Assembly: GCA_021199355.1 (NCBI GenBank)
Contig: JAJQIF010000009.1
Span: 239,792 to 303,791, forward strand
DNA: 64,000 bases
Direction: 5' to 3'
DNA from: Oscillospiraceae bacterium
Lineage (GTDB): Bacteria > Bacillota > Clostridia > Oscillospirales > Ruminococcaceae
The position numbers were made by a program, and so were the translations under genes. Under the pieces are notes generated by a model, which saw only the letters and a list, made by a program, of their open reading frames with translations, was not told the origin of the DNA and searched no databases. Positions 8,651-15,862 of the stretch are shown here, piece after piece. Every line of letters begins with the position of its first letter. Within the stretch, counting starts at the first letter, position 1.

Positions 8651-8679
8651 TTGATTTCAACGGTGCAATGTGCTATAAT
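8651..8679 (+). promoter_or_regulatory. Promoter of ABC pair 2
   Basis: TTGATT at 8651-8656, 17-bp spacer, TATAAT at 8674-8679. The leader would be only about 28 nt. Confidence 0.85.
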
Positions 8680-8713
8680 CGCCTTTGAATTTTGTAATTT
8701 TGGAGGGATTATA

Positions 8714-10498
8714 TTGCTTTTCGGAAAGCACATAAATCGCTACTACATAAAATATGCCTATCTTTTATTAATCGGCATTGCCGCGCTGGTTCTCGTCGAC
8801 TACCTACAGCTTGTCATTCCCGAGCTTTATCGCGATGTCATCAACGGTCTGAATCAGGGCTATGTCACTCTTGACGACGGCACAACAGCGGCATTCGATA
8901 TCGACTATCTCTTGGACAAAATCTGCCTGCCGATGATAGGCATCATCGTCGGAATAGTCTGCGGGAGATTCCTTTGGCGCGTCTGCTTCAACGGAAGCGG
9001 AAACAAGGTTGCGGCGGATTTGAGATTCCGTATGTTCGACCACTGCAAGGACCTCTCTCAGCAGTATTACCAGAAGAACAAGGTCGGAAACCTGATGTCG
9101 CTCTTCACAAACGACCTCGAAACCATCCGCGACTGCTATTCAAACGGAGTCCTTATGACCTGTGATGCCGCATTCTTAGGAACTCTCTCATTCATAAAGA
9201 TGCTCAGAATGAACGCGCTCATGTCGCTTCTTTGCATGATTCCGATAGCTCTTCTTTTCGGCGTCGGCTTGACGCTTATGCAGTACATGGAGAAGAAGTG
9301 GGAAGTCCGTCAGGAGGCATTCTCGAAGCTCTCCGATTTCTCTCAGGAAAGCTTTTCGGGAATCACCGTAATCAAGGCATTTGTAAAAGAGAGTAAAGAG
9401 CTCATGGCGTTCCGCAAGCTCAACAAAGAGAATGAGGACGCCAACGTCGAATACACCCGCCTTTCAACCCTTATGACGATTTTCGTAACCCTTCTTGTCG
9501 AGTCTGTAATCTGCGTCATCCTGGGCTACGGAAGCTATCTTGTTTATAAGGGTACCTTCAACGCAGGACAATTAGTCGAATTCATGGGCTACTTCAACTC
9601 AATCGTCTGGCCGGTAATGGCAGTCGCCGAGCTCATCAACATGCACTCTCAGGGCGCTGCATCGCTTAAGAGAGTCAGTGAGCTCCTTGATGCCGAAGTG
9701 GACGTAAAGGACGGGGAAGGCGTTGCGGATATCGAAGATGTTAAGGGTGATATCGAATTCAGAGACCTTACATTCAGATACCCCGACGGCGAGTATGACG
9801 TCCTCAAGAACGCATCGTTTAAGATAAACGCCGGTGAAAGCGTCGGCGTAATCGGAAGAACCGGAGCAGGCAAGACCACCCTTGCCGACCTGATTTTAAA
9901 AATCTACAACGTCCCCGACGGCAAAATCTTCGTCGACGGCAAGGATGTAAATTCTATCTCAATAGCATCTCTCAGAAAATACTGTGCCTATGTCCCGCAG
10001 GATAACTTCCTGTTCAGCGACACGATAGAGCACAATATCGAATTTGCAACCGACGATGTCAGTCACGAAAAAGCCGTTGAGGCAGCCAGGCTCTCGGCGG
10101 TCGACGACAATATCGTTGAATTTGCCGAAGGCTATGATACAGTATTGGGCGAGCGCGGCGTGACCGTCTCCGGAGGACAGAAGCAGAGAATCTCGATTGC
10201 AAGAGCACTTATGAAGGATGCTTCTATTCTCATCCTTGACGACTCCGTTTCGGCGGTAGATATCGAGACAGAGAAGGAGATTCTTTCCGGTCTTAAGACT
10301 TCGCGCAAGGGCAAGACAACGATTCTCATCGCCCACAGAGTCACCACCATCGAGCATATGGACAAGATTATCTTCATCGACGACGGCAATATCCTTGCAG
10401 TCGGAAACCATGAAGAGCTCTATAAGAGCTGTCCGCAGTATAAGCTGACAGTCGATCTTCAGCGTCTTGAAAACGAAAGGGGTGTCGTAAATGCGTGA
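8714..10498 (+). CDS. Multidrug-type ABC exporter, degenerate-site subunit (BmrC/YheI-like)
   Basis: 594-residue half-transporter. Start: TTG at 8714 behind GGAGGG at 8702-8707; earlier in-frame codons would precede the transcription start. Membrane domain about 1-310, then an ATPase with Walker A GRTGAGKTT near 380, signature VSGGQKQRISIARAL near 485, and Walker B LILDDSVSAVD. The residue after the Walker B Asp is Asp instead of Glu, the hallmark of the degenerate half of heterodimeric exporters such as BmrCD and TM287/288. The partner, overlapping by 8 bp, has the intact site. Likely exports drugs or hydrophobic compounds (family inference). Confidence 0.9.
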   Translation: MLFGKHINRYYIKYAYLLLIGIAALVLVDYLQLVIPELYRDVINGLNQGYVTLDDGTTAAFDIDYLLDKICLPMIGIIVGIVCGRFLWRVCFNGSGNKVAADLRFRMFDHCKDLSQQYYQKNKVGNLMSLFTNDLETIRDCYSNGVLMTCDAAFLGTLSFIKMLRMNALMSLLCMIPIALLFGVGLTLMQYMEKKWEVRQEAFSKLSDFSQESFSGITVIKAFVKESKELMAFRKLNKENEDANVEYTRLSTLMTIFVTLLVESVICVILGYGSYLVYKGTFNAGQLVEFMGYFNSIVWPVMAVAELINMHSQGAASLKRVSELLDAEVDVKDGEGVADIEDVKGDIEFRDLTFRYPDGEYDVLKNASFKINAGESVGVIGRTGAGKTTLADLILKIYNVPDGKIFVDGKDVNSISIASLRKYCAYVPQDNFLFSDTIEHNIEFATDDVSHEKAVEAARLSAVDDNIVEFAEGYDTVLGERGVTVSGGQKQRISIARALMKDASILILDDSVSAVDIETEKEILSGLKTSRKGKTTILIAHRVTTIEHMDKIIFIDDGNILAVGNHEELYKSCPQYKLTVDLQRLENERGVVNA

Positions 10499-12380
10499 GT
10501 TTTATCCTCTTTTGGCGGTCGGAGCGGTAATCGGCGTCGTCTCAATCGTCTTTATAGTCGCTTATCTTTCCGTCAAGGATAGAAAAGAAGCTATGGGCTT
10601 CGATCGTAACATGTCCGACGGTGAAATACTCAAGAGACTTCTCAAGTACGCCAAGCCCTATCTGGGACAGTTCATCTTCGTTCTTTTTGTAATGCTTGTG
10701 TCCGTTGCCTACGACATCATATCCCCGTTAATCATCGGCGAAATTGAGGACATGATAGTCGGCGACTTCGAGATGCGTGAGATTTTCGCCTACATCGCAG
10801 TCTATGCAAGCATCCTCATCATCTCGATGATATGCACCTATGTTCAGGCAATAGTACTCCAGAAAATCGGTCAGAAGATTCTTTCGGCGCTCCGTGAAGA
10901 CCTCATGAAGCATATCGAGAGCTTGTCTCATGCACAGCTTAATAACATCCCTGTCGGAAAGCTTGTAACCCGTGTTACAAACGACACCAACGCAATTTCC
11001 GTCATGTTTACGAATATCCTTGTAAACCTTATAAAGAACTTCTTCGTAATCGTCGGTGTACTGGTTGCCATGCTGATGCTGAACTATCTGCTCACATTGA
11101 TGGTTCTTTGCTTTGTGCCGTTTATCCTTCTCTTCACGGTTATATTCAGAAAGTTCTCCCGCCGTGCCTACAGACGTGTCAAGGACGGCACAACCGAAAT
11201 AAACACCTTCATCTCCGAGCATCTTTCCGGCATGAAGATTATTCAGATTTTCAACCGTGAGGACAGAAAGCTCGGCGAGTTCCAAGAGCGCAACAGGAAG
11301 CTCGAGAAGGCACAGACTCAGCAGATATTCACATTTGCGGTCTTCCGTCCTCTTGTCTACATGCTCTATGTTTCGTCTATACTCTGCCTCTTCTACCTCG
11401 GCGGCAGGGGATACATAAAGGAAACTGTTTTCCTCGGTCAGACTATCACGAGCGGTACTGTAGTATCCTTTTATATGTACATTTCGAAGTTCTATAACCC
11501 GATTCAGAACCTTGCCGAGCAGTTCAACTGGCTTCAGTCGGCGTTCGCTTCCGCCGAGAAGATTTTTACCATCTTCGACATGGTTCCCGAGATTCAGGAT
11601 GAGCCGGACGCTGTAGATCTCGAAACCTGCAAGGGCGATATCGAATTCAAGCACGTCTGGTTTGCCTATAATGAAGGCGAGTGGGTTCTTAAAGACGTTT
11701 CGTTCAAGGTCAATGCCGGCGAAACGGTTGCATTTGTCGGAGCAACAGGCTCCGGCAAGACGACGATACTCTCCCTCATCTGCCGCAACTACGACATCCA
11801 GAAGGGTCAGATTCTCATCGACGGCGTCGATATCAAGCACTACACTGTCTCAAGTCTCCGTCGACACTTCGGTCAGATGCTTCAGGACGTCTTCCTCTTC
11901 TCGGGTACTATCCGAAGCAACATAGTTCTCCGTGAAGACAGCTTTACCGATGAAGAGATAATGGACGTCTGCCGTTATGTCAATGCCGATAAGATCATCG
12001 AAAAGCTTGATAAGGGTCTCGACGAAGAGGTTCGGGAGCGTGGCAACAACTTCTCTGCCGGTCAGAGACAGCTTCTATCGTTTGCCCGGACCATTATCCA
12101 CAAGCCCGAGGTCATGATTCTTGACGAAGCGACCGCCAATATCGACACCGAGACGGAAATCCTTATTCAGGATTCACTCGAGAAGATGATGAATATCGGA
12201 ACGCTTCTTATAGTGGCGCACAGACTTTCGACCATACGAAAAGCCGACAGAATTATCTATCTTTCTCACGGTGAAATACTCGAAAGCGGCAACCACAACG
12301 AGCTCATTGCACTCAAGGGTCACTATTATGAGCTCTACATGTTGCAGTTTGAAAAAGAAAACCTCTTACAAAATAATTGA
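10491..12380 (+). CDS. Multidrug-type ABC exporter, consensus-site subunit (BmrD/YheH-like)
   Basis: 629 residues. An extra N-terminal membrane helix (about 5-25) precedes the usual six-helix domain, as in YheH/BmrD. Walker A GATGSGKTT is near 416, signature FSAGQRQLLSFARTI near 520, Walker B VMILDEATANID near 543 with the catalytic Glu. The 8-bp overlap with the degenerate-site subunit and the complementary active sites make a heterodimer very likely. No terminator is obvious after it; a strong promoter for the next gene starts at its stop codon. Confidence 0.91.
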   Translation: MREFYPLLAVGAVIGVVSIVFIVAYLSVKDRKEAMGFDRNMSDGEILKRLLKYAKPYLGQFIFVLFVMLVSVAYDIISPLIIGEIEDMIVGDFEMREIFAYIAVYASILIISMICTYVQAIVLQKIGQKILSALREDLMKHIESLSHAQLNNIPVGKLVTRVTNDTNAISVMFTNILVNLIKNFFVIVGVLVAMLMLNYLLTLMVLCFVPFILLFTVIFRKFSRRAYRRVKDGTTEINTFISEHLSGMKIIQIFNREDRKLGEFQERNRKLEKAQTQQIFTFAVFRPLVYMLYVSSILCLFYLGGRGYIKETVFLGQTITSGTVVSFYMYISKFYNPIQNLAEQFNWLQSAFASAEKIFTIFDMVPEIQDEPDAVDLETCKGDIEFKHVWFAYNEGEWVLKDVSFKVNAGETVAFVGATGSGKTTILSLICRNYDIQKGQILIDGVDIKHYTVSSLRRHFGQMLQDVFLFSGTIRSNIVLREDSFTDEEIMDVCRYVNADKIIEKLDKGLDEEVRERGNNFSAGQRQLLSFARTIIHKPEVMILDEATANIDTETEILIQDSLEKMMNIGTLLIVAHRLSTIRKADRIIYLSHGEILESGNHNELIALKGHYYELYMLQFEKENLLQNN

Positions 12381-12405
12381 CGTGGACGAAGTAATGTGCT
12401 ATAAT
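12377..12405 (+). promoter_or_regulatory. Promoter of the membrane protein gene at 12458
   Basis: TTGACG at 12377-12382, 17-bp spacer, TATAAT at 12400-12405. The -10 context (AATGTGCTATAAT) matches that of the promoter at 8651-8679, so the two units may share expression. Confidence 0.85.
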
Positions 12406-12457
12406 TTCGTTAGTTGTTGGCGGCTTGCCGCAGAACCCATGTCATGGAGGACATAAA

Positions 12458-13243
12458 ATGAGTATTTTAGACGGAAATAACGAAACCTACGAAGTCAAAG
12501 AAGAATATGCCCCGACCGAGGACACCAAGCTGAAGCGGTTCCTCTCCGGCAAAACAATCTATATACTTCTGATTGCGGCTATCATATGCCTTATTGCATT
12601 CCTGCCGACTGCGGCGACCATCGGAACTATCTATGGCAATGTTAAGACGGCAGAAAACGTCATAGCTCTTTCGGATGTAACGCTTACCTACGACCTTACC
12701 GATCAGTATGTAACCGGCAGTGCTTATAAGTTCCTGGCGCAAATCGGCTATATTGCCGCAACCGAGGATGCCGCAACCTATTATTACTATGTCATGTATC
12801 TTGATATCGACGGAGAACAGGTTGCAACTCTTGTCCAGGCTGACAAGCGCGGTGATGACGAGATTCAGGAGGTCATAGACGCCTATCTCGAATATGCCGC
12901 CGACCCGGATGCGGGCTATCAGGGAAGTATCGTTGAGATAACGGGACGCTTCAAGACAATGACCTCTTCCGAGGAGGAGCTCTTCACCGAAGGTCTTTCG
13001 GCAATGGGCTTGAGCGGCACGGCTCTTGGCTATACCCTTAAGATTCAGGCTCTGCCCGAAGCCTCCGACACCATTCCTTATTGGTGCGTAGCTGTTCCCG
13101 CGGGAATCGGATTTGTCGTCTTCGCCGTTCTCACGATTTACGGCTTCATCCTTGACGACAAGAGAGAAAAAGCTCAGATGAGCCCTTATCCTTATCAGAA
13201 TCAGAAGAAAAAGAAAGCTAAGAAAGACAATAAAAAGAAATAA
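12458..13243 (+). CDS. Two-helix membrane protein of unknown function
   Basis: 261 residues: charged N-terminus, a membrane helix at about 33-58, an outward Tyr/Asp-rich domain of about 150 residues, a second helix at about 208-232, and a very Lys-rich cytoplasmic tail (KKKKAKKDNKKK). The start is the ATG at 12458 with ATGGAGG 7 bases upstream. I do not recognise a family. It has its own strong promoter and a clear terminator, so it is a single-gene unit beside the exporter genes. A link to transport is possible but unsupported. Confidence 0.8.
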   Translation: MSILDGNNETYEVKEEYAPTEDTKLKRFLSGKTIYILLIAAIICLIAFLPTAATIGTIYGNVKTAENVIALSDVTLTYDLTDQYVTGSAYKFLAQIGYIAATEDAATYYYYVMYLDIDGEQVATLVQADKRGDDEIQEVIDAYLEYAADPDAGYQGSIVEITGRFKTMTSSEEELFTEGLSAMGLSGTALGYTLKIQALPEASDTIPYWCVAVPAGIGFVVFAVLTIYGFILDDKREKAQMSPYPYQNQKKKKAKKDNKKK

Positions 13244-13256
13244 GCTCATAACAAAA

Positions 13257-13289
13257 GGGACATCGCATAGTGCGGTGTCCCTGTTTTTT
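13257..13289. terminator. Bidirectional terminator
   Basis: Stem GGGACATCGCA/TGCGGTGTCCC, then GTTTTTTA on plus and TTTTGTT on minus. It serves the convergent genes at 12458 and 13298. Confidence 0.85.
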
Positions 13290-13297
13290 AGCGTAGA

Positions 13298-14869
13298 TTA
13301 TTCGGCTTTGATATACGCAAACTGCCATTCGTCAAACACGAAGCTCCCTCCGAAAACGAAATATAAATCGTGTGTCCCTGAAACGGTCTTGTCAAGATTG
13401 CAGACAATCGTCTCAAAGTCGCTCCCTGTTTCAAACTGAACGCTTCCGACGACTTCACCATCCGTGGAATCAAGCCTTATCTCGATGATGCCTTTTCCTC
13501 TTACGGTAGCCGCAAAGGCGTTGACGCCGTTTCCGAAATCTACCGACGATACTGCAGACCAGTCGCCGTCTGAGATATTTGTGATAAACGTCCTGTCTTC
13601 ACTCGTGTAATATGTGATTCCCGCGGTAGTGACGGCAGTCTCTGCCTGATTGACATCAAAAGCATCCAAATCTTTGAGCTGGCTTACGCCCTCTCTTGTC
13701 ATGGTGGCAGGGGAGATGGTGACGGTTTCCTCGTTGACTTCAATAACATCAACTCCGATGCTTCTGTAGCCACTTGCAGATGAGCTCATATTGTCAAGGA
13801 GCATTACCGTCTGATATAGGATATAGTATGTGTCTCCGAACTTCTGGAGATGCGAGTGGTTGTTGCTGAATGAGAAGCCGTATTTCGACGGATTCGAAAG
13901 GTATTCGCCGCCGTAAACCCAACTGTCCGGGTCGAGAGGATCGGTCGAAGTCATATAGACCATCGAGCAGGTGGTCGGAGCCTCCTCGTCCGAATCGTAG
14001 GAATCCCATTTGTACCTGTCCTCATAGTTAGAGCAGTAGGTCAATACATAGGTGCCGTTGATATAATTCAGCTCATTTGCCTCGAAGTGGTATACAGCGT
14101 TTACCTTTGTTATCTCGCTGTCGAGAGAAACCATATCACTGCCGAGTTTCACGATACGGCAGTTGCCGGTGTACATTCCGTCCTCGTCGTCGTGCATAGC
14201 GCTTCCGCCGCCGAATGCAAGCCATCCCACGCCGTCATCGTCGATAACGACTCCCGGGTCAAAGCACCAGTAAACAGGGTCGTCGGCGAGTGCGCCTGTA
14301 GTCGGGCTTATCAGAGCCTCGCCGATAGGATCTTCCCATGGACCGGTGGGGGAGTCGGACTTGAGAACTCCGATGCCGCTTCCGCCGTTCGCAAAGTAGA
14401 GGAAGAATTCCGTCTTGCCGTTCGAAGTTTCTCTCGAAACAATCGACGGCGCCCAACTGCATCCCGCCCACGTCGCGATTTCAGTAACCTCGATAGTGCA
14501 CTCATACGTCCAGTTCACCATGTCGTCGGTGGAGTAGCAGACAAGTGAGCCGATTGAGCCGTAGGTGTTTTCGTCGTTCCCGGTTCCGGCTTCATACTGC
14601 TCGCTGTCGTTTGTGCCATAGACATAGAGCCTGCCGTTATACTCAACGGAGGTCGGGTCGGCAAAGAAGGTGACCGATGAAATCGGGTTGTTCTCGCCGA
14701 CATACTTGTTTGCTTCCGCCAAAGTGTCACCGACGCTGTAGCCAAGCTCCTCGGTGTAGACGAGGTCTTTCGAGATAGTAAAGTCAGATGTTGTTGCACT
14801 GCCGCAGCCGGTAAGGGTTGCGCCGAGAATAGTAGCTGTTGTCATAAGGCTGATTATCCTTTTCTTCAT
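13298..14869 (-). CDS. Secreted GH43 glycosidase lipoprotein with CBM6-like domain
   Basis: 523 residues. A lipoprotein signal peptide (MKKRIISLM...LTGCGS, lipobox Cys near 22) anchors it outside the membrane. The five-bladed GH43 domain shows the three acidic positions: FFADPTSVEYNGRLYVYGT (base), WCFDPGVVIDDDG (pKa modulator) and HFEANELNYINGTYVLTYC (acid). The last 130 or so residues resemble CBM6, a beta-sandwich sugar-binding module. GH43 enzymes act on arabinan, arabinoxylan or xylo-oligosaccharides; the exact substrate cannot be read here. The start at 14869 has GAAAGGAGC upstream; an earlier ATG at 14929 lies within the promoter. Confidence 0.9.
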   Translation of the reverse strand: MKKRIISLMTTATILGATLTGCGSATTSDFTISKDLVYTEELGYSVGDTLAEANKYVGENNPISSVTFFADPTSVEYNGRLYVYGTNDSEQYEAGTGNDENTYGSIGSLVCYSTDDMVNWTYECTIEVTEIATWAGCSWAPSIVSRETSNGKTEFFLYFANGGSGIGVLKSDSPTGPWEDPIGEALISPTTGALADDPVYWCFDPGVVIDDDGVGWLAFGGGSAMHDDEDGMYTGNCRIVKLGSDMVSLDSEITKVNAVYHFEANELNYINGTYVLTYCSNYEDRYKWDSYDSDEEAPTTCSMVYMTSTDPLDPDSWVYGGEYLSNPSKYGFSFSNNHSHLQKFGDTYYILYQTVMLLDNMSSSASGYRSIGVDVIEVNEETVTISPATMTREGVSQLKDLDAFDVNQAETAVTTAGITYYTSEDRTFITNISDGDWSAVSSVDFGNGVNAFAATVRGKGIIEIRLDSTDGEVVGSVQFETGSDFETIVCNLDKTVSGTHDLYFVFGGSFVFDEWQFAYIKAE

Positions 14870-14900
14870 TTTGATGCTCCTTTCAAAAGGTGATAGTAAA

Positions 14901-14929
14901 ATTATACTATATACTGAGCCAAAATTCAA
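14901..14929 (-). promoter_or_regulatory. Promoter of the GH43 gene
   Basis: On the minus strand: TTGAAT (14929-14924), 17-bp spacer, TATAAT (14906-14901). Confidence 0.8.
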
Positions 14930-14994
14930 TGACCGATAGAAAGACGGATATTGACTTATCCTGATATTACGAGATCAAAATCTCGGGGAATAAC

Positions 14995-15030
14995 AAAAAA
15001 TCCCGGATTGAAATCAATCCGGGATTTTTT
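14995..15030. terminator. Strong bidirectional terminator downstream of tRNA-fMet
   Basis: A nearly perfect palindrome (six A, TCCCGGATTGA, then its complement and six T). On minus it terminates the tRNA transcript. Confidence 0.9.
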
Positions 15031-15031
15031 C

Positions 15032-15107
<76 letters not shown>

Positions 15108-15145
15108 ATATATCACAAGGGGCTCTCGCCCCGAGTGCGTTACTT

Positions 15146-15174
15146 ATGATAACACACCCAAGATGATTTGTCAA
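15146..15174 (-). promoter_or_regulatory. Promoter of tRNA-fMet
   Basis: Minus strand: TTGACA (15174-15169), 17-bp spacer, TATCAT (15151-15146). A small GGGGCTCTCGCCCC hairpin lies between it and the tRNA. Confidence 0.75.
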
Positions 15175-15237
15175 GGCTTTTTTGAAAAAACTTTCTTCCG
15201 GTTCCCAAAAAAATTTTCAAAACTCGCCCCAAACCCC

Positions 15238-15266
15238 TTTACAAATCGGAAATTTTGTGATAACAT
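15238..15266 (+). promoter_or_regulatory. Candidate promoter of rpsO
   Basis: TTTACA at 15238-15243, 17-bp spacer, TAACAT at 15261-15266. Predicted leader about 125 nt. Confidence 0.55.
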
Positions 15267-15289
15267 ATATCAGTCTGTGCAGGAGAAAT

Positions 15290-15398
15290 AATCTGTGCGG
15301 ACAATACCGCAGACTCGGGTAGCGGATTCAGCCCCAAAGGGGAGAGATACCTGCCGCTGTCCATGCTGACGGAAGTAATTTTGAAAGAGGTATTACAA
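15290..15398 (+). promoter_or_regulatory. rpsO leader, candidate S15 autoregulatory RNA
   Basis: Visible helices: TGCGG/CCGCA around 15296-15312; AGCGG at 15321-15325 with CCGCT at 15354-15358, enclosing CCCC-AAA-GGGG at 15332-15342. S15 represses its own mRNA by binding structured leaders in several bacteria; this leader has a compatible size and position. Family not identified. Confidence 0.45.
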
Positions 15399-15665
15399 AT
15401 GCTCAGAAAAGAAGAAAAAGCCGCAATTATTGAGGCTAACAGACTGTCCGAGAACGACACCGGCTCACCCGAGGTCCAGATTGCAATTCTCACCAAGAGA
15501 ATCGCCGACCTCACCGAGCATCTCAAGGCGAACAAGAACGACCACCACTCAAGAAGAGGACTTCTCAAGATGGTAGGTAAGAGGCGTAACCTTCTCAACT
15601 ATCTCAAGAAGAAGGATGTCAACCGCTACCGCGAAATCGTTGAAAAGCTCGGCTTGAGAAAGTAA
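15399..15665 (+). CDS. rpsO: 30S ribosomal protein S15
   Basis: 88 residues, normal length. S15 binds the central domain of 16S rRNA early in 30S assembly. The family core is plain: [18 protein letters not shown], the [18 protein letters not shown] segment, and the basic end ([14 protein letters not shown]). The start is the ATG at 15399 with GAAAGAGG 8 bases upstream; an in-frame ATG at 15363 would add 12 non-conserved residues inside the leader structure. pnp follows 198 bp later, the order known from E. coli and Bacillus. Confidence 0.97.
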   Translation: MLRKEEKAAIIEANRLSENDTGSPEVQIAILTKRIADLTEHLKANKNDHHSRRGLLKMVGKRRNLLNYLKKKDVNRYREIVEKLGLRK

Positions 15666-15678
15666 ATCACGACTCATA

Positions 15679-15716
15679 GGGCAGTAGCGGCTTTCTCGAG
15701 CGGCTTACTGCCCTTT
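15679..15716 (+). terminator. Weak terminator or processing hairpin after rpsO
   Basis: Stem GGGCAGTA/TACTGCCC followed only by TTTGAAT. Read-through into pnp is likely. Confidence 0.5.
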
Positions 15717-15745
15717 GAATAAGTCTTGAGAGACATGAAATTGTA

Positions 15746-15774
15746 TTGACAGGCGATGTTTTTTAGTAATAAGT
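15746..15774 (+). promoter_or_regulatory. Possible internal promoter before pnp
   Basis: A perfect TTGACA at 15746-15751, with ATAAGT 17 bp later or TAATAA 15 bp later. The -10 is poor and overlaps the leader hairpin. Confidence 0.35.
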
Positions 15775-15822
15775 TAAGTCCTTTGGAGTACAAAAGCCTT
15801 AACTTATTGCTAAAACATCCGC
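15753..15822 (+). promoter_or_regulatory. Long pnp leader hairpin, candidate RNase III site
   Basis: The arm at 15753-15778 pairs with 15798-15822 over about 24 bp, nearly perfect (core GTAATAAGTTAAG against CTTAACTTATTGC), with a loop of about 19 nt. It is A/T-rich with no T-tract after it, so it is not a terminator. In E. coli a comparable hairpin before pnp is cut by RNase III, after which PNPase degrades its own mRNA; the same role is inferred here. Confidence 0.65.
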
Positions 15823-15862
15823 TTGAAAATATAAAAACCTATTTTTAAGGAGGATATTCACT

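Noticed and set aside
10728..11840. 370-codon open frame on the minus strand
   Set aside because: Lies entirely antisense to a certain ABC transporter gene, has no recognisable domain or binding site, and mirrors its codon bias.
12467..13249. 260-codon open frame on the minus strand opposite the two-helix membrane protein
   Set aside because: The plus-strand gene has a consensus promoter, ribosome binding site and membrane-protein pattern; the minus frame has none.
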